The notes under the pieces are model-generated. The model had not been told where the DNA came from. It did no database searches and saw nothing but the letters and a program-made list of their open reading frames with translations. A stretch of DNA of 42,230 nt from Kiloniella litopenaei (GTDB lineage: Bacteria > Pseudomonadota > Alphaproteobacteria > Kiloniellales > Kiloniellaceae). The first letter of the stretch is position 1. Each line of letters opens with the position of its first letter. Shown piece by piece: positions 1 through 8,475 of this stretch. Made by a program: the position numbers and the translations under genes. The stretch is from the NCBI RefSeq assembly GCF_000982415.1, contig NZ_LANI01000034.1, positions 1 through 42,230 on the forward strand, read 5' to 3'.

Positions 1-1305
1 ATCCTTGCGGATATCGGCTTCTCCTGCGCGCATCATGTCTAGAACAGCATCGTTCATATAGATGATGTCAAAGTCATTGTCCGCCACCATCACATTGGCC
101 TTACAATTGTCCAGGGCTGATTTTATCCGAAGATTTTCAGTCGCTATCAGTGCGCTTTTTTTGGCTTCTTCAGTGAAAGCAACGAGCGCATTGCTTAAGA
201 TACCGATTTCATCTTTGCGGCTTGGATCAATCTTGACTTGGGCGTCCTGATCTACAACGATTTCAACAAGATTGGCCAAAGAGCGGCTGATGCCGATAAC
301 GATGATGGTGCCTAGACCAATGGCAAAGGTCAGTAATAAAATAGTACTAATCAAAAAGACTAGTTCGATATTGTAGGCGTCATCTCTAATGTGGGTAATA
401 TCTTCGATAAGAGAGTCTTCAGCTTTGATTTCAATTTCTCTTAATATGTTAATGCGAGAAGAGGTTACGTCGAAGAATTCTTGCCCACTGATACCCCTTA
501 GGTCAAAAGTGTCGGGATATTGCGCGATAACGTCTCGCATATCTGATAATCTCTGGGATACAGGGTTTGCAAGAAGATCATTATATCGTGAGTTTTGTTT
601 GTCAGAAGCATAGTTTTGAAAGATCCAGAAATAGCTTTGTTGTTTGCTGATCAGACTTGATATTTGTCTGTATTGATCGGTGTCAAAAGATCCCGATGTA
701 AAGCTGGCAGTACCTATGGCGCGTTCAATACCGGCATTTTCTTTTGCCTGTAGCAAGGCAATCAAAGCTGTGATTTCATTGGATATGCCACCATCTTTGC
801 TTTGATGAGGCATTTCTGCGATCAGATCAATCAAGCTTGCGATCGTTCTGGAATAATAACTGGCCATCTCTTTGGCCGATAATTCTATATTGATAACAGA
901 TGACCGATACTTTTCTAGTTCACGTGCTGTCGTCTGAACCTTATCAAGTTTGCTGATAAAACGGTCATTATCTGCGTGGGCGATAAGGTTTGTGAGTTGT
1001 GTTTGAAAAGCTTTTTGTGATTCATTTGTCCGGCGATGGCTATCGTCAAGCTGATTTTTGAGGGCACTTGAGCCATTTGCGCCAATGTAGCTTGCTGAGG
1101 CTCCTCTCTCTGCTTGTAGATTGTGAATATAAGCGCTCAGATCTGGGGCGGATTCTGCAATATTGAGAATCTTTTCCATAGAATTCACCGTCGCATTCTT
1201 TTCGAGCAAGGTGTAGGTGGAGTAGAATAGTAGGCCAAGCACTGGTGCGAGTAGCGCTATCCCAAATTTAAACTTTACTGGTAAGTTGTTTAAAAAAGTG
1301 ACCAT
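1..1305 (-). CDS. Methyl-accepting chemotaxis protein, NIT-HAMP-PAS (3' end outside window)
   Basis: This is the N-terminal 435 residues of a chemoreceptor; the reading frame runs open off the window edge. A membrane segment lies at about residues 14-31. A helical periplasmic region with the look of a NIT (nitrate/nitrite-sensing) domain fills about 45-300, including a QAERGAS motif near its start. A second membrane segment is at about 313-336, then a HAMP-like stretch with SRKDEIG, then a PAS domain from about 391 (NVMVADNDFDIIYMN). The methyl-accepting signalling domain is expected beyond the edge but is not seen. The ATG follows an AAGGACGGAG ribosome site. It is last of the visible che genes, 181 bp after cheW. 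Nitrate/nitrite as ligand is inferred from the domain type only. Confidence 0.9.
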   Translation of the reverse strand, partial: MVTFLNNLPVKFKFGIALLAPVLGLLFYSTYTLLEKNATVNSMEKILNIAESAPDLSAYIHNLQAERGASASYIGANGSSALKNQLDDSHRRTNESQKAFQTQLTNLIAHADNDRFISKLDKVQTTARELEKYRSSVINIELSAKEMASYYSRTIASLIDLIAEMPHQSKDGGISNEITALIALLQAKENAGIERAIGTASFTSGSFDTDQYRQISSLISKQQSYFWIFQNYASDKQNSRYNDLLANPVSQRLSDMRDVIAQYPDTFDLRGISGQEFFDVTSSRINILREIEIKAEDSLIEDITHIRDDAYNIELVFLISTILLLTFAIGLGTIIVIGISRSLANLVEIVVDQDAQVKIDPSRKDEIGILSNALVAFTEEAKKSALIATENLRIKSALDNCKANVMVADNDFDIIYMNDAVLDMMRAGEADIRKD

Positions 1306-1486
1306 TGTATCTCCGTCCTTATTTTGGCTTGGTCTTAAGGACCAATTTATTTTTCGTTTCTCGATTACGACGAAGGCTTCTTGGGCAAAACCATTTGATT
1401 AAAGGTTTAGTGGTTTGCTGCTAGATCCTTCTTTGGTTGTATTTTTTGTTAAAAAAATTGTTTCAATTTGTGTTGTTTGTTCGTCG

Positions 1487-2059
1487 TTATGTTTCATCCA
1501 TTTTGCTCATCGCTATACCGCTATCAATCATCTTGGCATCAAAGAGGCGTTCTTGATTAAGCAGGGCAACCATTCGTTCTTCGATAGTGACCAAACCGGA
1601 TAGGTATTCTTCTTCGATAAGCGTTTCCATTTTTGGAACATCGCGAATGTCAGAGTTGGAAACGGTGAGGATGTCAGAAACTGTGTCGACAAGAATACCG
1701 ACCATTCTGTTTTTTACGGCAATAATGACGATGACATGCAGGTTTGTGGCTTCTGTTTTTCCAAGGCCAAAACGACATCTAAGATCAAATATCGGAACAA
1801 TGACACCACGAAGGTTTAAGACACCGCGCATATATTCGGGTGTATTGGGTAAAAGTGTAGTTTCTACCCACCCCTTAATTTCGCGTACCGACATGATATC
1901 AACGCCATATTCCTGATCACCAACGGTAAAGGTGATGAACTGGTGGTGACTATTATCTTCCGCCATAGCAGCTTCACCCGGGGGATGGCCTTGTGAATTA
2001 GGTTCGCCCTGTGCAGGTAAGTTATTTTTTTCCTGTGTTACGAGGCTATTACTTTCCAT
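1487..2059 (-). CDS. cheW: Chemotaxis coupling protein CheW
   Basis: CheW is the SH3-like adaptor that links chemoreceptors to the CheA kinase at the inner membrane. The CheW fold spans about residues 38-180 (QFITFTVGDQEYGVDIMSV, then NLRGVIVPIFDLR). The 190-residue protein has a hydrophilic N-terminal extension of about 35 residues, longer than the usual CheW. The start was chosen because GGAG, inside the end of cheA, lies 9 bases upstream; an internal Met at residue 32 is a possible shorter start. It sits 6 bp after the cheA stop, so the two are almost certainly co-translated. Confidence 0.95.
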   Translation of the reverse strand: MESNSLVTQEKNNLPAQGEPNSQGHPPGEAAMAEDNSHHQFITFTVGDQEYGVDIMSVREIKGWVETTLLPNTPEYMRGVLNLRGVIVPIFDLRCRFGLGKTEATNLHVIVIIAVKNRMVGILVDTVSDILTVSNSDIRDVPKMETLIEEEYLSGLVTIEERMVALLNQERLFDAKMIDSGIAMSKMDET

Positions 2060-2065
2060 CCGCGC

Positions 2066-4336
2066 TTACTCCATTACTTCGTATTTTCGCGTTTCGTCTT
2101 CCGAGTGATCGTCAGCAGGAAGTGCTGATTTGTTATCTGTCAAAGAGGCCTTAAGCTGGTTCGGGGGATCTATCTTTTGTGGCGCTTTTTCTGTGTCTAA
2201 TAAGCCAGTTTGTTCTGGGGGCTCATGTTTGTGGCTTGCTTGTCGGGCCATTGCGTCCAGGCCATCTACATCAAGGATGAGGGCAACCATCCCGTTTCCG
2301 AGGATCGTTGCTGCCGAGATCCCTGCGACAGGGTCGTAGTTTTCCTCCAGGCTTTTAATCACAACCTGTTGCTGCCCAAGAAGTTCATCAACCAAAATGC
2401 CAACTTGTTTTCCGCCTTCAATCTCAACAACGACAACAAGGGCTTGGCTTGGATCTCTTTGAGCATCGGGAATGTTGAAAAGACGATGTAATTTGACAAG
2501 TCGAATGTATTCACCACGCAAAGCGACAACTTCGGCACCATTCGAAAGCTTGTGAAGTTCTGTTTTTGTCGGGCGTAAGCTTTCGATAATCGCGGTTAAA
2601 GAGATAATGAATTTTTCTTTTCCGACGGCAACGACCATTCCATCTAACACAGCGAGTGTCAGAGGAAGTGACATAATAAACTTGGTTCCTTTTCCCGGTG
2701 TGGACTGAACGGAAATTCGCCCCCCAAGGTTACTGATGTTTCGTCGAACAACATCCATGCCAACACCCCGGCCGGAAACATCTGTGACTTCTTCCGCGGT
2801 TGAAAAACCGGGACTGAAAATCAAGTCATCTATTGCTTCGTCAGAAAGGTTTTCATCGGGGCTAATTATACCTTTTTCAATGGCTTTGGCCTTTACACGT
2901 TCGCGGTTAATGCCACGGCCATCATCTGTAACGATGATATGAATGCGACCTGACCGATGCTCTGCGGATAACGTGACCGTGGCGAGTTCGGGCTTCCCTG
3001 CCTTCACACGATCGGCTGGTGTTTCCTCAATCCCGTGATCCAGGGAATTTCGTATCATATGGGTCAGTGGATCAGAAAGTTGTTCGATGACAGTTTTATC
3101 AACTTCTGTGTGTTCGCCGGATGTCTCTAGCTCAACTTTCTTGCCAAGCTTTGTTGCCAGCTCTCTTACTAGGCGTGGGATGCGCGCGAAAACGGACTTA
3201 ACCGGCTGCATGCGCACGGCCATAACCGATTCTTGAATTTCCCGTGTGTGCATACCAAGGTCTTCGAAACCTTTTGCCATAAAAGCAGCAAGTTCGGAGG
3301 GAAGGTTATCAACCTGTTGGCGCAACATTGCCTGGGTAATCACAAGTTCTCCGACCATGTTGACCAAACGGTCGACACGATCAAGTTCTACACGAATTGA
3401 AGAAACGCGCTGAGGGGCCTGATTATTACCTGTCGGCGTTGGTTTTCCAGAAGGTGGCGTTGGAATTGTTGGGGCCTGCATGGCCTCAACAGCTTGCTGT
3501 TTGGTGGCTTCAAGAGATTTCTTCGTGCCGCTGTCAGAAGGACTTTCAGAAACGAGTTCGGGCGAAGCTTGTTCTTGTTTTTCTGTCTTTGCTTCGGTTT
3601 CGTTGTGTATTTTTATCTCAAGGTCACAATCCTCTGTGACGAATTCGAAAACCTCTTCTACGTCCGATAAGCTACAATCCGATACAAGTTCAAAAACCCA
3701 GGAAAAATAAGCTTCATCAGAGATTATTTTCTGAATGGAGGGCAGGCGGTCGGTGTTCACTGTCGTAGTAAGCTGACCAAGTTCTTTCATCTCGCGTACA
3801 AGAAGGAGAGGTTCATTGGCGTGTTGTAATAGTTCAGGCTTGGGAATGAAGGAAATAATATATTTTTGAACCCTTTTTTCGCCAGAAGTGACGGTTTCAC
3901 TTTCGCTGGGTTCGGACGATGTGTTGGCGGGTTGATCAAAAGCAAGCAGGTTCAGTTTGTTTTTGACTTCTATAAAGTCTTCTTCGGGGAGTGTTGTTCC
4001 GTTTTGGGCGGCCTGAATAAGGTTTGTTAGAATGTCGTTGGCTGAAAGTAACAGCGTAACGATGTCTTCTGTAATTTGAATTTCACCCTGACGCATTCGG
4101 TCGAGTAGGGCTTCGTATATATGGGCAAAGCCAACGAGTTGATCGAAACTAAAAGCGCCCGCACCACCCTTTACAGAGTGGACGACACGGAAGATGGCAT
4201 TCAGGTCTTCTGCATCAACGCTCTCTGGGTTGTGTTGCAAGTCGGCAAGTCTTGTTTCTGCATCTATCAGCAGTTCAGCGCATTCTTCAAAATAGGTTGC
4301 TTTGAACTGATCAAGATCAAAATCGTTGGTACTCAC
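2066..4336 (-). CDS. cheA: Chemotaxis histidine kinase CheA
   Basis: This 756-residue kinase takes receptor signals, phosphorylates itself on the Hpt histidine and passes phosphate to CheY. The Hpt domain is at 1-105, with His53 in VVHSVKGGAG as the phospho-site. A P2-like CheY-docking domain lies at about 157-243, followed by an acidic then Pro-rich linker. The P3 dimerisation helices are at about 312-375. The ATPase domain is at about 385-560, with an N-box including N430 and H434, DDGRG at 471-475 and GRGVGM at 522-527. A CheW-like regulatory domain begins near 562. All catalytic boxes look intact. It lies between cheY and cheW, with a 113-bp gap and a hairpin before it. Confidence 0.97.
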   Translation of the reverse strand: MSTNDFDLDQFKATYFEECAELLIDAETRLADLQHNPESVDAEDLNAIFRVVHSVKGGAGAFSFDQLVGFAHIYEALLDRMRQGEIQITEDIVTLLLSANDILTNLIQAAQNGTTLPEEDFIEVKNKLNLLAFDQPANTSSEPSESETVTSGEKRVQKYIISFIPKPELLQHANEPLLLVREMKELGQLTTTVNTDRLPSIQKIISDEAYFSWVFELVSDCSLSDVEEVFEFVTEDCDLEIKIHNETEAKTEKQEQASPELVSESPSDSGTKKSLEATKQQAVEAMQAPTIPTPPSGKPTPTGNNQAPQRVSSIRVELDRVDRLVNMVGELVITQAMLRQQVDNLPSELAAFMAKGFEDLGMHTREIQESVMAVRMQPVKSVFARIPRLVRELATKLGKKVELETSGEHTEVDKTVIEQLSDPLTHMIRNSLDHGIEETPADRVKAGKPELATVTLSAEHRSGRIHIIVTDDGRGINRERVKAKAIEKGIISPDENLSDEAIDDLIFSPGFSTAEEVTDVSGRGVGMDVVRRNISNLGGRISVQSTPGKGTKFIMSLPLTLAVLDGMVVAVGKEKFIISLTAIIESLRPTKTELHKLSNGAEVVALRGEYIRLVKLHRLFNIPDAQRDPSQALVVVVEIEGGKQVGILVDELLGQQQVVIKSLEENYDPVAGISAATILGNGMVALILDVDGLDAMARQASHKHEPPEQTGLLDTEKAPQKIDPPNQLKASLTDNKSALPADDHSEDETRKYEVME

Positions 4337-4416
4337 TTTTCCCCCTTTTTACGAACAATTCGTAGATCGGCGATTAAATGATAATGTCCTGTACCAAAAT
4401 TTATTTCAGGAACCAG

Positions 4417-4440
4417 ATCGGGTGGTGCGAGACACCCGAT
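4417..4440 (-). other. Intercistronic hairpin between cheY and cheA
   Basis: A perfect 8-bp inverted repeat (ATCGGGTG / CACCCGAT, 8-nt loop) lies in the 113-bp gap between cheY and cheA. There is no T-run after it in the minus-strand transcript, so it is not a standard terminator. It could be a processing or mRNA-stability element that separates STAS-cheY levels from cheA-cheW levels. Confidence 0.45.
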
Positions 4441-4449
4441 GGGTTTGCA

Positions 4450-4815
4450 TCATGGGCAAACTTTATTTACTACTTGAAGCAGCTTTTCGGGGTTGAAAGG
4501 CTTCACGATCCAGCCAGTAGCCCCGACGCTTCGGCCTTCATTTTTTTTGTTTCCATCAGATTCCGTCGTCAGAACCAAAATAGGTGTTAGTCGATGCGTT
4601 GGATTAGATCGAATTTCTTTGCAAAGTGTCAGCCCATCCATGTTGGGCATGTTTACATCTGTTATAACCAGATCAACCCGATCACCGCCAAGAACGCGAA
4701 GGGCCTCACAGCCATCTGCGGCTTCGAGGACGTTGTGTCCTGCGCCTTTTAGGGTGAAGGAAACCATATCCCGCATTGTTTTTGAATCATCAACAGTTAA
4801 AACTTTTAACCCCAT
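4450..4815 (-). CDS. cheY: Chemotaxis response regulator CheY
   Basis: This is a single receiver domain of 121 residues with no output domain, as in CheY; when phosphorylated it would bind the flagellar switch. It has the acidic pair D9/D10 (TVDDSKTMR), phospho-acceptor D53 (ITDVNMPNMDG), the switch Thr at about 83 (VLTTES) and K105 (IVKPFNPEK). The start lies 3 bp after the STAS gene stop, so the two are probably translationally coupled. Its place ahead of cheA makes it the cognate regulator of this pathway. Confidence 0.95.
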   Translation of the reverse strand: MGLKVLTVDDSKTMRDMVSFTLKGAGHNVLEAADGCEALRVLGGDRVDLVITDVNMPNMDGLTLCKEIRSNPTHRLTPILVLTTESDGNKKNEGRSVGATGWIVKPFNPEKLLQVVNKVCP

Positions 4816-4818
4816 TTT

Positions 4819-5115
4819 TTAGCTCCGCATTGTGATTTTGGAATAAAGGCCGAGATCTTTGAAGGCTGTGACCAAAGCGTCTGAAGCTTCTGTGATCTGG
4901 AAAGCGCGATCAGCTTCTATACAGCTGACAGCCGCGGAATGAATAATTTGCAGACATGCGGTAGAAGCTTTTTCCACGCCCTGGGCATTAATGTTGAGAT
5001 CCAAGCTTTGATTGTCGGCATCGACAAATAAGGCGAGCAATTCTTCTGCAACAAAAATGTCCAAACTTGGCGCTAATTCAATTGTCGCTGTTTGGTCGGA
5101 TACTTCCAATTTCAT
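4819..5115 (-). CDS. STAS-domain protein at head of che operon
   Basis: This is a small STAS-domain protein (98 residues from this start), related to the SpoIIAA/MlaB fold, of the kind found first in many alphaproteobacterial che operons. The pattern TIELAPSLDIFVAEEL, then LNINAQGVEKASTACLQII, matches STAS strands and helices. The position where phosphorylated antagonists carry Ser in DSSG is here EKASTA. I chose the start at 5115 because the domain begins there; an upstream in-frame ATG at 5178 would add 21 residues, and neither has an ideal ribosome site. Its role in chemotaxis is not settled; it may tune kinase or receptor signalling. Confidence 0.8.
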   Translation of the reverse strand: MKLEVSDQTATIELAPSLDIFVAEELLALFVDADNQSLDLNINAQGVEKASTACLQIIHSAAVSCIEADRAFQITEASDALVTAFKDLGLYSKITMRS

Positions 5116-5647
5116 AGTCGTGTAGTACCCCCTGAAGTGAGGAATTAAACTCGTACCGTACTGATGAAAGTTATGCATACCCGTACAAAATGCATTCTAT
5201 GAGTGTGGGCTTTATTCGTTAATAAGCTCTTAAGTGTGCTTAGTAGCTTTATAAATAACCGTTTTTAATTAAATTTTTCCTATCTGCTAAAATTAGGATA
5301 TTTCTTTTTCGGTTTAAATGGAGTTAGAGTTTGTTTTTCTGTAAGTGGTTGATTTTAAATGGTGAGTTTATTTTTTATATAATTCTTGGTTATGATTTGA
5401 TTGATTTTTTGTTCGTTTCTCAACTCAAATTTTTTTTAAATAAAACAGAGCAGAACTTCGTTCATGGTGATTAAATTTTGGGTTCGAAAAAGGGATCAAT
5501 AAAAATCTATGAAATTAATGTTTCATTCCTTATGGTTGTGGTCATGTTTGGTGTGTCGTTGGTTTTTTTAATCGTTAAGATTTGTCTTTGTTTTACTGGC
5601 ACTTATGCTGACCAGGTTTAGATTTTTACATTTTTCTGAAAACTGTG

Positions 5648-5680
5648 TTTCAAATGAAAGTGTATTGTGCTTCAATTGAA
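5648..5680 (+). promoter_or_regulatory. Paired dyad sites upstream of phnD
   Basis: Two similar palindromic boxes, TTTCAAATGAAA (5648-5659) and TTCAATTGAA (5671-5680), have centres 22 bp apart, about two helical turns. This is the arrangement expected of a cooperative dimeric regulator. They do not match a Pho box, so control of the phn genes by another factor is possible. No cognate regulator is identified in the window. Confidence 0.4.
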
Positions 5681-5741
5681 ACTATTGGATGGGAAAAACA
5701 AAAATAAACTCATCTTTATTTGTAAAAGTCACCTTGAGCGT

Positions 5742-5767
5742 AAGTGCGTTTGATGTAATGCGCACTT
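5742..5767 (+). promoter_or_regulatory. Inverted repeat in the phnD leader
   Basis: Arms AAGTGCG and CGCACTT, 7 bp, are separated by 12 bases and end about 40 bases before the phnD start. This could be an operator or a leader hairpin. It has no T-run, so it is not a terminator. Confidence 0.3.
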
Positions 5768-5808
5768 TTAAACAAACAATGGGCGATACAATACTAAGGG
5801 AGGTATTG

Positions 5809-6786
5809 ATGAAACTTCGGGATATTCTATTTGGTTGCGCCAGTGTGCTGGCCTGTCTTTCTGTGAATCTATCAACTGCGACGGCTGAGGATTGTGCCCG
5901 TGGTGATCTGGATACGCGCTTTTGTGATGTAGATGGCGATTTGGTTGCAGATACACCAACAGATCCGGCGAAACAACTGGACCCAGATACACTTATTTTT
6001 GCTTATACACCTGTTGAAGATCCAGCTGTTTATAAAGAGGCATGGTCTGATTTTCTTGATTATCTAGAAGAGAAAACCGGTAAAGATGTGGTTTTCTTTC
6101 CAGTCCAATCAAATGCAGCTCAAATCGAAGCTATGCGATCTGGTCGTCTTCATATCGCAGGTTTCAACACGGGATCTAATCCGCTAGCAGTGAACTGTGC
6201 TGGTTTTAAACCATTTACGATTATGGCACGGGAAGACGGCAGTTTTGGATATGAGATGGAAATCATTACCTATCCGGGTAGTGGTATTGAAAAGGTTCAG
6301 GATTTGAAAGGTAAAGCATTGGCTTTTACCTCACCGACATCAAATTCTGGGTTTAAAGCGCCGTCAGCAATTCTCAAGGCTGATTTTGATATGATAAAAG
6401 ATCGCGACTTTGAGGCAGCATTCTCTGGAAAACACGATAATTCTATTCTTGGTGTTGCCAATAAAGATTATATCGCGGCTTCTATCGCAAACTCTGTGAA
6501 GTTTCGCATGATCTCGCGGGATGTGATTAAGGAAGATCAGGTTAAGACAATCTATAAATCGCAGACATTCCCGACAACAGGTTTTGGGGTAGCTTATAAT
6601 CTGAAACCGGAACTTCAGGACACAATTAAGGATGCGTTCTTCAGTTTTGAATGGGCGGGAACATCTTTGGAAAAAGAGTTTAAGAAATCCAAAGAAAGTC
6701 AGTTCATACCAATGACATACAAAAAATTCTGGGATGTTATCCGCAAAATTGATGCGGCTAACAACGTTTCTTACGCTTGTAAATAA
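5809..6786 (+). CDS. phnD: Phosphonate/phosphite-type ABC transporter substrate-binding protein
   Basis: This is the periplasmic binding protein of a PhnCDE-type importer. The start at 5809 gives 325 residues with a signal peptide (MKLRDILFGC to about STATAEDC) and follows a strong AGGGAGG site 5 bases away; an upstream in-frame ATG at 5689 would bury the signal. The mature protein opens with DLDTRFCDVDGDLVAD, an Asp-rich stretch like a calcium loop, before the binding-protein fold (LIFAYTPVEDPAVY, then SGRLHIAGFNTGSNP). Four Cys residues in the mature part, including one near the C terminus (YACK), could form two disulfides. The ligand could be a phosphonate, phosphite or related oxyanion; sequence alone does not decide. 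Confidence 0.9.
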   Translation: MKLRDILFGCASVLACLSVNLSTATAEDCARGDLDTRFCDVDGDLVADTPTDPAKQLDPDTLIFAYTPVEDPAVYKEAWSDFLDYLEEKTGKDVVFFPVQSNAAQIEAMRSGRLHIAGFNTGSNPLAVNCAGFKPFTIMAREDGSFGYEMEIITYPGSGIEKVQDLKGKALAFTSPTSNSGFKAPSAILKADFDMIKDRDFEAAFSGKHDNSILGVANKDYIAASIANSVKFRMISRDVIKEDQVKTIYKSQTFPTTGFGVAYNLKPELQDTIKDAFFSFEWAGTSLEKEFKKSKESQFIPMTYKKFWDVIRKIDAANNVSYACK

Positions 6787-6812
6787 CTAAAATCTTGAAC
6801 TTTTTTGTAACA

Positions 6813-6846
6813 ACCCGACACCTTTCATGGTGTCGGGTGTGTTTTT
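6813..6846 (+). terminator. Intra-operon terminator/attenuator after phnD
   Basis: A 10-bp perfect stem (ACCCGACACC / GGTGTCGGGT) with a 6-nt loop is followed by GTGTTTTT. It lies between phnD and phnC. Such a partial terminator or 3'-protecting hairpin would give more binding protein than membrane and ATPase subunits, as is common in binding-protein operons. Confidence 0.8.
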
Positions 6847-6865
6847 CATATGACAGGTAATTAGC

Positions 6866-7672
6866 ATGTTACACCTGAATAAACTTACCAAGCAGTATGC
6901 AACGGGTGATATGGCTCTCAAGGGGGTCGAGGTTGAGATTCCCAAAGGGCAGGTTGTTGCGTTAATCGGACCATCCGGGGCAGGAAAAAGTACGCTTATT
7001 CGCTGCATAAACCGCTTGGTTGAACCAACATCGGGCAGTGTTACGCTTAATGGTAAGGAGCTGACAAAACTTGGTTCTGGTGCATTGCGTCAGGCTCGGC
7101 GCCGTATGGGAATGATCTTCCAGGAATATGCGCTTGTAGAGCGACTTACAGTGATGGAGAATGTTCTTTCCGGGCGTCTAGGGTACGTTGGGTTCTGGCG
7201 TTCCTTTTTTCGTAAATACCCGCAAAGCGATGTTGACGAAGCCTTTCGTTTGTTAGAGAGGGTTGGTCTTGATCACATGGCGGACAAACGCGCCGATGAA
7301 CTGTCAGGGGGACAGCGGCAACGTGTAGGTATTGCCCGAGCATTGATTCAAGATCCAGAACTATTGCTTGTGGATGAGCCAACAGCTTCTCTTGATCCAA
7401 AAACATCTCGTCAGATTATGCGCTTGATCTGCGAACTATGTGCTGAACGTAATCTGGCAGCAATCATTAATATTCATGACGTTGCCTTGGCACAGATGTT
7501 TGTCCAGCGTGTCATTGGCTTGCGGTTTGGGGAAGTTGTTTATGATGGCCCTCCGGATCAGCTTAAGCCTGAAACCTTGACCGAAATCTATGGTGAAGAA
7601 GACTGGGAAGCCACAATCGAAACTGTTGACGAGGATGAAGACGAAGAGGCAGCACAGGGAGCTGTCGCATGA
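6866..7672 (+). CDS. phnC: Phosphonate-type ABC transporter ATP-binding protein
   Basis: This is the cytoplasmic ATPase that powers the PhnDE importer. It is 268 residues with Walker [10 protein letters not shown] at 35-43, Q-loop in IFQEYAL, signature LSGGQ at 146-150, Walker B LLLVDE at 166-171 and switch His204 (NIHD). The C terminus carries an unusual acidic tail ([10 protein letters not shown]). Its stop overlaps the next start as ATGA. It is intact and of normal length for PhnC. Confidence 0.95.
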   Translation: MLHLNKLTKQYATGDMALKGVEVEIPKGQVVALIGPSGAGKSTLIRCINRLVEPTSGSVTLNGKELTKLGSGALRQARRRMGMIFQEYALVERLTVMENVLSGRLGYVGFWRSFFRKYPQSDVDEAFRLLERVGLDHMADKRADELSGGQRQRVGIARALIQDPELLLVDEPTASLDPKTSRQIMRLICELCAERNLAAIINIHDVALAQMFVQRVIGLRFGEVVYDGPPDQLKPETLTEIYGEEDWEATIETVDEDEDEEAAQGAVA

Positions 7673-8475
7673 GTGTTTCCATGACGGCTTCGAGAAAGTG
7701 GCGAAAGCCCCCGATGATCAAAAACCCACTTATGCGTTGGGGGCTGATTTCCGGGTGCTTGATTTATCTTGTACTGGCGTTTGGTTCTTTTGATGTTAAC
7801 TGGGCGCGTGTTTATGAAGGGTTGGACCGTGGCTGGCAATTCATTCTTGCCTTTTCCCAACCGGATTTTTTAAGCCGAAAATCAGATATTATCGATGGCA
7901 TGGCCGAATCTGCCATCATGACGATCACATCGACAGCTTGCGGTATCTTGATTTCTATTCCAATCGGTCTTGGGGCTGCGCGTAATATCGCACCGTTACC
8001 TGTATATCTTGTGTGTCGAGGAATTATTGCTATTTCCCGTGCCTTGCATGAAATTATCGTCGCAATTCTATTGGTTGCGATCTTTGGATTTGGTCCTTTC
8101 GCGGGTTTTGTGACTTTGTCTTTCGCGACAATCGGCTTTCTTGCAAAGCTTTTGGCTGAGGACATTGAAGATACTGATCGTTCACAGGCCGAAGCAATCA
8201 AGGCGACCGGGGCAAGCTGGTGGCAATGGGTTACCTATGGCATTCAACCACAAGTCATGCCGAGGTTGATTGGTTTGTCTATGTACAGATTGGATATCAA
8301 TTTCCGTGAATCAGCGATTCTTGGTCTCGTTGGCGCCGGGGGTATTGGCGCGACCCTGAATACGGCGTTTGATCGTTACGAATTTGATACGGCGGCTGCA
8401 ATTATAATTATGATTATTGCGATTGTTATGCTGCTTGAATATCTATCGGGCGTTATTCGGGCGAGGTTACAATAA
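7669..8475 (+). CDS. phnE: Phosphonate-type ABC transporter permease 1
   Basis: This inner-membrane permease has 268 residues and about six membrane segments. The cytoplasmic coupling (EAA) loop is [18 protein letters not shown], followed by the PhnE-typical [20 protein letters not shown]. Translation is coupled to phnC by a 4-bp ATGA overlap and to the second permease by a TAATG overlap. With the next gene it should form a heterodimeric channel. Confidence 0.93.
   Translation: MSVSMTASRKWRKPPMIKNPLMRWGLISGCLIYLVLAFGSFDVNWARVYEGLDRGWQFILAFSQPDFLSRKSDIIDGMAESAIMTITSTACGILISIPIGLGAARNIAPLPVYLVCRGIIAISRALHEIIVAILLVAIFGFGPFAGFVTLSFATIGFLAKLLAEDIEDTDRSQAEAIKATGASWWQWVTYGIQPQVMPRLIGLSMYRLDINFRESAILGLVGAGGIGATLNTAFDRYEFDTAAAIIIMIIAIVMLLEYLSGVIRARLQ

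Larger units (their letters stand above)
5116..5808. promoter_or_regulatory. Long AT-rich intergenic region between che and phn operons
   Basis: This stretch of about 690 bp separates the divergent che and phn operons and must hold both promoters. I find no convincing gene in it. Visible structure is near its phn end: two dyads of TTTCAAwTGAAA type (5648-5680) and a 7-bp inverted repeat with a 12-nt loop (5742-5767). The middle (about 5220-5560) is very A/T rich with T-runs but no clear hairpin terminator. No confident -35/-10 pair could be assigned by eye. Confidence 0.6.

Noticed and set aside
1440-1465. A T-run followed by an A-run between cheW and the receptor gene that could fold as a hairpin.
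   Set aside because: The stem is A/T only and short; it is not distinguishable from background in this A/T-rich spacer.
5597-5610. TGGCAC followed by a GC, resembling a sigma-54 promoter before phnD.
   Set aside because: The distance between the GG and GC elements is 3 bases too short for sigma-54.
5689-5808. A longer phnD reading frame starting at 5689.
   Set aside because: It would place 40 residues before a clear signal peptide, has no ribosome site and covers probable operator dyads; the start at 5809 has a strong site.
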